Assembly (NCBI GenBank): GCA_000721375.1 | Contig: JOGW01000005.1 | Coordinates: forward strand, 361,622-425,621 | Direction: 5' to 3' | Length of the DNA stretch: 64,000 nt | Source: Streptomyces sp. NRRL B-3428 | GTDB lineage: Bacteria > Actinomycetota > Actinomycetes > Streptomycetales > Streptomycetaceae | In this document: positions 8,818 to 15,502 of the stretch, piece by piece | Layout of the letters: the number at the start of each line of letters is the position of its first letter | Position numbering within the stretch: position 1 is the first letter of the stretch | Program-made: the position numbers and the translations under genes | The notes under the pieces: model-generated | The model's input: the letters and a program-made list of their open reading frames with translations, nothing else | Told to the model about the DNA's origin: nothing | Database searches by the model: none

Positions 8818-9369
8818 ATGAACACCTACAGCGCGGACACCTGGCCCGAACCGCCCCTCGCCGGCACCGAAGCCGAAGCGGTCCTCGGCGCTCTCGAGCG
8901 CCAGCGCGCCACGTTGGAGTGGAAATGTTCCGGCCTGGACGCGGCGGGCCTCGGCGCCACTTCGGGGTCGTCCAGCTTGACCCTCGGCGGACTGCTCAAG
9001 CACCTGGCGCACGTGGAGGACAGCCACTTCGCACGGCTGTGGCTCGACGTACCGGCGGGCGAACCCTGGGCCTCGGTCGACTGGGAGGGCGACCCCGACT
9101 GGGCCCATCGCACGGCCGGTGACCACACCCCCGACGAACTGCTCGCGCTCTGGCGTGACAGCGTGGCGCGCTCCCGCGCGATCGTCGCCGAGGCACTGGC
9201 CGAGGGCGGCCTCGACCAGCTCGGCCGCTATGTGACGCGCGGCGGGGAGCGGCCCAATCTGCGCCGGATCCTCCTTGACCTGATCGAGGAGTACGCCCGC
9301 CATGCCGGGCACGCCGATCTCATCCGGGAGTCGGTCGACGGCCTTGTCGGGGAGGACCCGCCGAGGTGA
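8818..9369 (+). CDS. DinB/DUF664-family protein
   Basis: A 183-residue four-helix protein of the DinB/DUF664 superfamily (some relatives are metal- and mycothiol-dependent transferases). The likely metal-ligand histidines are in GGLLKHLAHVEDSHFAR near residue 60 and in EEYARHAGHADLIRESVDG near residue 160, the standard H...HxxH arrangement. Start ATG 8818 is chosen from the -10 TAGCGT 8 nt upstream; the in-frame extension to 8746 is low-complexity. A second member of the family lies at 24083-24685. Reaction unknown. Confidence 0.85.
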   Translation: MNTYSADTWPEPPLAGTEAEAVLGALERQRATLEWKCSGLDAAGLGATSGSSSLTLGGLLKHLAHVEDSHFARLWLDVPAGEPWASVDWEGDPDWAHRTAGDHTPDELLALWRDSVARSRAIVAEALAEGGLDQLGRYVTRGGERPNLRRILLDLIEEYARHAGHADLIRESVDGLVGEDPPR

Positions 9370-9559
9370 CGTGGCGGCGGTGATATTCGGCCAACCGTGG
9401 GTGGCTGTTCCACCGTTAGGGGGGCCCAGGGTGCGGGCCGTGGCGTGTTGCGTTGCGCTGGACGTGGGGCCTGCAGGTAGCGGGCCGCTTCACGAAGTGC
9501 CAACGCTGAGACTCGGACAGTCCGGGGGCCCAGGGCACAGGACTGAGACGAGGTGCGCC

Positions 9560-10069
9560 ATGTACGCGAGAACTCTGGCTGTCGGAGCACTCCTTGCCGG
9601 AGCCGCGCTCGGCGCGACGGCTCCGGTGGCCCAGGCGGTGGAGGCCGGCGCGGTCGCCGTGACCCCGGGCAGCACGGCACCCGGCACGAACGTCCGTATC
9701 GGCGCGTCCGGCTGTGCGACTTCCAACCCCAACGCGTCGGCCCGCGCCTACTCCGACGCGTTCCCGACCGCGTCCCTGACGGCCATCGGCAGCCAGGGAG
9801 AGGTCAGCGGCACCGCGACGGTGTTCTCCGGCGCCAAGGCGGGCACGTACACCGTCACGGTCGTCTGCGACGTCACCAACCCCAGCCAGAAGTACACGGG
9901 TTCCCTCACCGTGACCGGCTCCTCCGCCACTCCTCAGGGCGTACGCGGCGGCCTCGGCGGCTCCTTCGAACCGGGCCCGGGCACGATCGCGGCGGGCACC
10001 GCGCTGGTGGCGCTCGGCGTGGGCGCCACCGTGTACAAGCTGCGCCGGCGCGGCAGTCACTCCGCCTGA
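9560..10069 (+). CDS. Small secreted membrane-anchored protein (QGVRGG-type C-terminus)
   Basis: A 169-residue exported protein: signal peptide (residues 1-30, cleavage after VAQA), an Ig-like beta-rich domain of about 90 residues with two cysteines, a short linker containing TPQGVRGGLGGS, and a C-terminal hydrophobic segment (about 138-158) ending in KLRRRGSHSA. The plan resembles small cell-surface proteins common in Streptomyces, often located next to a class F sortase gene, though no LAxTG motif or sortase is present here. It is probably displayed on the outer membrane face. The gene ends at a strong bidirectional terminator. Confidence 0.75.
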   Translation: MYARTLAVGALLAGAALGATAPVAQAVEAGAVAVTPGSTAPGTNVRIGASGCATSNPNASARAYSDAFPTASLTAIGSQGEVSGTATVFSGAKAGTYTVTVVCDVTNPSQKYTGSLTVTGSSATPQGVRGGLGGSFEPGPGTIAAGTALVALGVGATVYKLRRRGSHSA

Positions 10070-10076
10070 AGCACGC

Positions 10077-10124
10077 GCACCTCGGCCCGCTTTCGGTTCT
10101 CCGCCCGAAAGCGGGCCGAGGTGC
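10077..10124. terminator. Bidirectional terminator between convergent genes
   Basis: Perfect 20-bp inverted repeat (arms 10077-10096 and 10105-10124, 8-nt loop), located between the stop of the small secreted protein (+) and the stop of the kinase gene (-). It can serve both strands. Confidence 0.9.
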
Positions 10125-10140
10125 GTCGGAGGCGGGGCTC

Positions 10141-10962
10141 TCAGACCAACGCGGCTGCGTGAGCCGCGCGATTCTCGGCCAGCCACTTCTCCAAGCGGTC
10201 CCAGCGCTCCCATCCGCCGCGCTCCCGCCAGATCCTCAGGTACAGCTCGTCACCCGCGGCCAGCCGGGCCGTCACAAATTCCCGGCACCTTTGCGTCGCC
10301 TGCTCGATGATCCCTGGCAGGCCGGCCCGCTGCGCGGCCGTGAGCCCGTAACCGTCCGCCAGGGCCCGTAGCCTCGCCGGCACATCCAGACCTCGGGGGT
10401 ACGAGGTGAGCGCCGACTCGGGGTCGAGCATCGGCACCCAGTAGCGCGCCGCCATCGCGACATCCCAGAGCGGACGTCCGGGTGCGGCCAGATCGAAGTC
10501 GATCACGCCCACGGCCAGGCCGTCGCGGAAGACGACGTTCTCGGGGCACAGGTCGTTGTGGCACAGGAGTGTGCCGCCTTGCGGATCGGCCAGATCCTGT
10601 GGCCAGTCGGCGGCGTCGACCGCAATCGTGGCGGACGCATCGTGCAACCGCCGGATCAGCGCTCCCACCGAGCGCAGTACTTCTGTCGTCGTCATCTCGG
10701 CGGAGAACGGCGGCAGCGGTACGTGGCCGTCGATGAACGTCAGCCGCTCCCTGCCCTGTGCCACCTGGGCGACGGGCACCGGGGCGTCCGCGAAACCGCT
10801 GTCGTGCAGAGCGTTCAAGTAGGCGTGCAGGGTGGCCGCGTGCGCGGGTGCGGGGCGGTCGACAAGCCGGCCGATCCGGCGTACCTGCCCCGCGTTGGCC
10901 AGTCCGCCGGCCAGCTCCTGCCCGTCCGCCCCGTCGTGTTCCGTGGTGCCGTCTCGCGTCAT
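10141..10962 (-). CDS. Aminoglycoside/choline phosphotransferase (APH) family kinase
   Basis: A 273-residue small-molecule kinase of the APH fold. The catalytic loop reads LLCHNDLCPENVVFRDG (the HxD...N pattern, about residues 132-148), followed by VGVIDFDLA, the DFD-type metal-binding motif. No N-terminal lysine/P-loop motif is obvious, as usual for this family. Substrate may be an antibiotic, an amino alcohol or a sugar. The start ATG at 10962 has no SD but has TAGCGT 6 nt upstream, suggesting a leaderless mRNA. It is divergent from a second APH kinase, with only 53 bp between start codons. Confidence 0.88.
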   Translation of the reverse strand: MTRDGTTEHDGADGQELAGGLANAGQVRRIGRLVDRPAPAHAATLHAYLNALHDSGFADAPVPVAQVAQGRERLTFIDGHVPLPPFSAEMTTTEVLRSVGALIRRLHDASATIAVDAADWPQDLADPQGGTLLCHNDLCPENVVFRDGLAVGVIDFDLAAPGRPLWDVAMAARYWVPMLDPESALTSYPRGLDVPARLRALADGYGLTAAQRAGLPGIIEQATQRCREFVTARLAAGDELYLRIWRERGGWERWDRLEKWLAENRAAHAAALV

Positions 10963-10968
10963 ACCGAG

Positions 10969-11009
10969 ACGCTATGCCCGGACCAGTACCGACACGGCGT
11001 GCGTAGAGT
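10969..11009. promoter_or_regulatory. Face-to-face -10 elements of the divergent APH kinase pair
   Basis: On the minus strand TAGCGT (10969-10974) sits 6 nt before ATG 10962; on the plus strand TAGAGT (11004-11009) sits 6 nt before ATG 11016. Both genes appear leaderless, and their promoters must overlap within 53 bp. Confidence 0.55.
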
Positions 11010-11015
11010 GCCGGG

Positions 11016-11942
11016 ATGATCGAGATTCCCGGGGAGTTCGAGCAGTGCACGCTGGCCCGTGAAGGGGAGAAGGGTGCCGCTTGGCTGGCCCGGCTTCCGT
11101 CTCTCGTCGACGAGTTGCTGCAGCGGTGGGGCTGCGTGCCGGACGGGGCCGTGCTGCACGGCGGGGTGGCCGTCGTCGTGCCGGTGCGCAGCGCCATCGA
11201 GGGACCCGCCGTGTTGAAGGTGTCGTTTCCGCATCCGGGCAATGTGCACGAGCCCGACGCGTTCGCCGCCTGGCAGGGTCGCGGCGCCGTACGGCTGTAC
11301 GCGAGAGACGACGCGCGGTTCGCGATGCTCCTCGAACGCGCGCGGACACGGACACTCGCCGAGTGCGGTGACCCGGACGAGATGGTGACCGTCGCGGGGC
11401 GCATCAGCCGGCGCCTGGCCGTGCCCGCACCGGAAGGGCTGCCGCGGCAGAGTGCACGGGCCGGGGAGTGGGAGCGACGGCTGGTCACCGACGCCGAGGA
11501 GTTCGCCGGCGCGCTGCCACAGCGTGTGGTGGACGCCGCGGCGGCGACGGTCCGTGAACTCGCCTTCGTACAGCCGGAGGTGCTCATCCACGGCGATCTG
11601 CATCCGCGCAACATCCTGGGGGCACAGCGGGAGCCCTGGCTCGCGGTGGACCCCAAGGGTTATGTGGGCGATCCGGCGTGGGACGGCGGCACACTCCTCA
11701 AGTCCATGGGCTATGTGTTCATCGACGCCGACGACCCGGGCAAGGAGGTCCACCGCGCCCTCGGCCTCTTCGCGGAAGCCGCCGAGCTGGAGCCCGAGCG
11801 GGTGCGGCGCTGGGCACAGCTCCATGCCGTCGAGGCCGCCTACTGGGCGCGCCGGCACGGGTTCCGTGTGGCGCGGGGCGGGCCGGAGCTCGACCGGATC
11901 ACCCTGCTGGCCGGGCATCTCGCAGAGGCGCTGACCGACTGA
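11016..11942 (+). CDS. APH(6)-type aminoglycoside phosphotransferase / streptomycin 6-kinase-like
   Basis: A 308-residue kinase of the streptomycin/hydroxyurea phosphotransferase family. The characteristic block is LIHGDLHPRNILGAQREPWL followed by AVDPKGYVGDPAWDG, carrying the catalytic aspartate and metal-binding aspartate; upstream PAVLKVSFPHPGNVHEPDA carries the ATP-binding lysine. Known members inactivate streptomycin by 6-O-phosphorylation, but many chromosomal homologues have unknown substrates. Start ATG 11016 is leaderless (TAGAGT, 6 nt upstream). It is paired head-to-head with another kinase gene. Confidence 0.85.
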   Translation: MIEIPGEFEQCTLAREGEKGAAWLARLPSLVDELLQRWGCVPDGAVLHGGVAVVVPVRSAIEGPAVLKVSFPHPGNVHEPDAFAAWQGRGAVRLYARDDARFAMLLERARTRTLAECGDPDEMVTVAGRISRRLAVPAPEGLPRQSARAGEWERRLVTDAEEFAGALPQRVVDAAAATVRELAFVQPEVLIHGDLHPRNILGAQREPWLAVDPKGYVGDPAWDGGTLLKSMGYVFIDADDPGKEVHRALGLFAEAAELEPERVRRWAQLHAVEAAYWARRHGFRVARGGPELDRITLLAGHLAEALTD

Positions 11943-12028
11943 GCCACGGTTCCGCCCGGAGCTGCTCGCAAGGGCCACTCGGCTCAGCCCGGGCGGCGAA
12001 GCCGGCCCCGGTGGGGCAGCGTGCTGGC

Positions 12029-13348
12029 ATGCGCCGCCTCCTCACCTCCGCCGTGCTCCTCGCCACGCTCGCGGGCGCCACCGCCATGGCCGCGCCCGCC
12101 CGCACCCTGGACCCCCGGACCTTGGACACCCCGGGCCCCACGCTGGACACCCCCGGCCGCGACGGCACCAACGTCCTGCTCGTCGGTCTCGACAGCCGCT
12201 CCGGCCTGACCACCGAGCAGCGCAACCGGCTGCATGTCGGCGGCGTCGCCTGCGACTGCACCGACGTGATGATGCTCGCCCATCTCTCCGAGGACGAGCG
12301 GCGGTTGAGCGTGGTCTCGATCCCGCGCGACTCGTACGCGGAGTTCGCCGCACATGATCACCCACGCCACAGCGGGAAGATCAACGCGGCCTGGCAGCAC
12401 GGCGGCGGGGACCTCACCCGCCGCACGGTGGAGCAGGCCACCGGCGTACGGATCGACCATTATGCCGAGACCGATTTCCTGGGCTTCGCCGGCGCCGTCG
12501 ACCGGCTCGGCGGGGCCACCGTCTGCACATCGAGAGCTGTCTTCGACCAGGCGGCCGGACTGCGTCTCAAGCCCGGCACCCACCAGATCAACGGCAACAA
12601 GTCCGTACGCTACGCACGGGCCCGCCACGTCAACCCGCCCGGCGACGGCGGCCGGGTCCGCCGACAGCAGCGCCTCGTCGCCGGACTCCTCGCCCGGCTG
12701 CGGGAATCGGGCGCCCTCGACAGTCCCGTCAAGGCGCTCGGCATGGTCGGCGCGCTGCACGGACTGCTGCGGACCGACCCGCACACCACCCCGGCCGAAC
12801 TGGCCGCGCTCGCCCTCGCGGCCGTCCGGCTCCCCTCGGAGCGGACCGAGTTCGCGAACGTGCCGGTGGCGGACGCCGACCACCGAGTCCCCGGCTCAGG
12901 CTCCACCGTCCTGTGGGACCGCGACCGCTCCGACGCCCTCTGGTCCGCCCTGCGCGCGGACCGTCCCATCACCGGCGACCCGCGCATCCAGCCCACGGGC
13001 GCGAGCGCGGTGGGCATCCCGCTGTCGTCGGTCCAGCTGCGCGTATCCGACCCGGTCACCGGATTCGCCCTGCTCCGCGCGGGATTCACCGTCCTCAGCG
13101 GGGAGCCCCGGCACAGGGAGCCGAAGGAACATCACGCGACCTGGATCTTCTACGGACCTTCGGCCGCCCGGCACGCAGAAGCGCTGCGGGCGGCCCTGCC
13201 CGAGGCGCGAGCACGCCTCGTCAGGGACCTGGGACGGGTCATCGAGGTACAGGTGGGCCGCGGCGGCCGCACCCTGACACCCGTCGCCTACGACCGCAGC
13301 GGCTTCGAGGGACCTCCCGTCACGGGCGACCGTCTGCTGTGCCCGTGA
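12029..13348 (+). CDS. LytR-CpsA-Psr (LCP) family protein
   Basis: A 439-residue exported protein of the LCP family, which attaches undecaprenyl-linked polymers such as teichoic acids or other glycans to peptidoglycan. After a signal peptide comes a short repeat-rich linker (TLDPRTLDTPGPTLDTPG), then the LCP domain with TNVLLVGLDSR, DVMMLAHL, SVVSIPRDSYAEF and KINAAWQHGG, and later VRYARARHV; the arginines bind the pyrophosphate. The C-terminal part (about 320-439) looks like a LytR_C domain. The start at 12029 has CAGCGT 6 nt upstream and no SD. It is monocistronic. A direct role in cell-wall glycopolymer attachment is inferred from the family. Confidence 0.88.
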   Translation: MRRLLTSAVLLATLAGATAMAAPARTLDPRTLDTPGPTLDTPGRDGTNVLLVGLDSRSGLTTEQRNRLHVGGVACDCTDVMMLAHLSEDERRLSVVSIPRDSYAEFAAHDHPRHSGKINAAWQHGGGDLTRRTVEQATGVRIDHYAETDFLGFAGAVDRLGGATVCTSRAVFDQAAGLRLKPGTHQINGNKSVRYARARHVNPPGDGGRVRRQQRLVAGLLARLRESGALDSPVKALGMVGALHGLLRTDPHTTPAELAALALAAVRLPSERTEFANVPVADADHRVPGSGSTVLWDRDRSDALWSALRADRPITGDPRIQPTGASAVGIPLSSVQLRVSDPVTGFALLRAGFTVLSGEPRHREPKEHHATWIFYGPSAARHAEALRAALPEARARLVRDLGRVIEVQVGRGGRTLTPVAYDRSGFEGPPVTGDRLLCP

Positions 13349-13360
13349 CGAGAAGTCGCA

Positions 13361-15502
13361 CTATCCGCGTGCCGCTTCGAAGCGGTCCGCCCAGTACGCC
13401 GTGCGGTCCAGGTAGGCCGTCTCGGCGGCCTCACCCGTCTTTCCGTACGCTCCTTCGAAGGTGAGATAGCCGTGGCCGGACGGCGGCGAGCCGTCGGCCG
13501 GTTCGATGGAACTGCCCTCGTGCCACTCGTTGAACGACGTCACCGACACCCAGGCCGGTGAGCCGCCGATCGCCGGGTCGAGGGCGTTGGTCCACTGCCT
13601 GTCGTAGGCGGCGCCGTTCGCGCGGTCCACGGTCGGGGTGGTGTTGCCGGGGACGGCGCGGTCGTCGAGATAGCCCGGCGCGACCGAAGGCGCCCAGACC
13701 AGACCGTTGGCCCGGGCGTAGTCGCCGGCCTGCTTCCAGCCGGGTGCGGTGGCGCCCGCGATCCCGTCGTAGGTGTAAAGACCCGAGAAGTGCGCGATCT
13801 TCGTGGTGTCGGTGGTCTGAGCCAGGACGATGCTCGTGTCCGTCACTTGGTCGAGGGCCGACCAGTCACTGATCCTGAGGCTTTCGAAGACGTAGAACGC
13901 GGACTTCCCGCCGTGCTCGGCCGAGCGGTAGAAGGCAGGGTGATCGCCGTACGTGGCGTTGATGTACTCGATGTCGGCCACTGTGGAGGCCGCCGTGCGC
14001 TCCGCGTAGGGCTCCAAGTGCCAGGCGACCTTGATGCCTTCCTTCGCCGCCGCGTCCAGCACCCCCTGGGCGAGCTGGTCCTCGTAGCCGCCGCGGCCCC
14101 ACCAGCTGTAGACGATGACCCCCGCGCCGGACTGCCTCACCCACCGCATGTGCCGGTCCACGACCGCCGCCATGTCTCCGGAGTCGTACGGGCCGAGCGA
14201 GGGGTAGAAGTCGGCGCCGATGTCCTCGGGCGGGGTGTGTCCGCCCTGCGGCCAGTGCCGCCAACTCCCGTTCACCGCGGGGCTTCCGTACCACGGGTAG
14301 TAGAAGAGGTGCACGTTCTGCGAGCCGGCCTCGGCCGCCGGCTCGGTGGTCAGGGAGAGCGTGTCGATGTCGAAGAGAGCCCCGGAACCTCCGGTGAAGC
14401 GGAGCACGAGAGGTCCGGCCGCGGTGCCCGTCAGTTCGGTGGTCACCGTCGTGAACGTCTCCCAGCCGCCGGTGACCGGCACCTGCACGGACCCGAGCAG
14501 CGTGCCGGTCGAGGAGCCTGCGCGGATCTCGATGGTGCCGCCCGCGCCGGCCGATGACACCTTCGCGGTGAAGCGCCGAGCGCCGTCGGTGGGCACGGTG
14601 GCGTAGGCCGCCCAATCGCCGCTGTCGATGTAGCCGAGCGTCAGTCCGCCACTGGCCGTGGTGTGCGAGGCGCTCTGCATCCCGGAACCCGAAGTGAACG
14701 ACTCGGCCTCGACGGTCGCCGCACCCGCCTTCGGCGAGCAGTCCGCCGCGGCCTGACCCGACGCGTACCGTACGGCGCCGAGCAGCAGGGTGCGGAAGGC
14801 GGGATCGGCGTACGACTCGGCGGTGTGCCCGAGACCGGTGTAGAAGGAGCGGCCCTGGCCCTGCGCATGGCACCAGGTGACGGGGTGGTCGCCCGCCATC
14901 TCCCCGCCGCTGTACGTCGATTCGTCCAGTGACTGCAGGACCCGTACGCCCGCCCGCGGGCTGGCGCGGTAGTTGTACCACTCGTCGGTCCGCGTCCAGG
15001 TGGCGCCCAGGTGCGCGGTCGCCGGATGGCCGCGGTCCTCGTTGACCACGCTGGCCTGCTGAATCGCCGGATGGCTCTTGAACCAGGCGCCGACCAGCTG
15101 CCCGTAGTACGGCCAGTCGTACTCGGTGTCGGCCGCCGCGTGCACACCGACGTAGCCGCCGCCGGAGTCCACATACGTCTGCAGGGCGCCTTGTTGGGCG
15201 TCGCTGAGGACGTCGCCGGTGGTGTTGAGGAAGACCACCGCCTCGTAACCGGAAAGGCTCTGCTCGGTGAAGACCGAGGAGTCCTCGGTGGCGGTGACGG
15301 CGAAGTCGTGTTCCTGGCCGAGGGCCCGGATCGCCTCGACACCCGCCGGGATCGCGTCGTGCCGGAAACCTGCCGTCTTCGAGAAGACCAGGACGTCGAA
15401 GGACGCGGCGGCAGCCGACGGCAGCGGGGCGAGCAGGGTCGTGGCGAGCGCGAGCACCATGGCGGCCGGGCCGCGCCGCAGACGCCGTACGAGATTCCTC
15501 AT
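13361..15502 (-). CDS. Secreted ThuA - CBM6 - GH99-like multidomain protein
   Basis: A 713-residue exported protein with three domains. After a signal peptide, residues 35-245 form a ThuA-like (class I glutamine-amidotransferase-like) domain with FSKTAGFRHDAIP and GVHAAADTEYDW. Residues 265-385 form a CBM6/CBM35-type carbohydrate-binding module. Residues 395-705 resemble GH99 endo-alpha-mannosidases: FYYPWYGSP, GPYDSGDMAAVVDRHMRWV, VYSWWG, HLEPYAERTA and SFNEWHEGSSIEP, with catalytic glutamates expected in the last two. The ATG overlaps the upstream stop by 4 nt, so translation is coupled to the dehydrogenase gene. A role in attacking alpha-mannan or related glycans is inferred. Confidence 0.82.
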   Translation of the reverse strand: MRNLVRRLRRGPAAMVLALATTLLAPLPSAAAASFDVLVFSKTAGFRHDAIPAGVEAIRALGQEHDFAVTATEDSSVFTEQSLSGYEAVVFLNTTGDVLSDAQQGALQTYVDSGGGYVGVHAAADTEYDWPYYGQLVGAWFKSHPAIQQASVVNEDRGHPATAHLGATWTRTDEWYNYRASPRAGVRVLQSLDESTYSGGEMAGDHPVTWCHAQGQGRSFYTGLGHTAESYADPAFRTLLLGAVRYASGQAAADCSPKAGAATVEAESFTSGSGMQSASHTTASGGLTLGYIDSGDWAAYATVPTDGARRFTAKVSSAGAGGTIEIRAGSSTGTLLGSVQVPVTGGWETFTTVTTELTGTAAGPLVLRFTGGSGALFDIDTLSLTTEPAAEAGSQNVHLFYYPWYGSPAVNGSWRHWPQGGHTPPEDIGADFYPSLGPYDSGDMAAVVDRHMRWVRQSGAGVIVYSWWGRGGYEDQLAQGVLDAAAKEGIKVAWHLEPYAERTAASTVADIEYINATYGDHPAFYRSAEHGGKSAFYVFESLRISDWSALDQVTDTSIVLAQTTDTTKIAHFSGLYTYDGIAGATAPGWKQAGDYARANGLVWAPSVAPGYLDDRAVPGNTTPTVDRANGAAYDRQWTNALDPAIGGSPAWVSVTSFNEWHEGSSIEPADGSPPSGHGYLTFEGAYGKTGEAAETAYLDRTAYWADRFEAARG

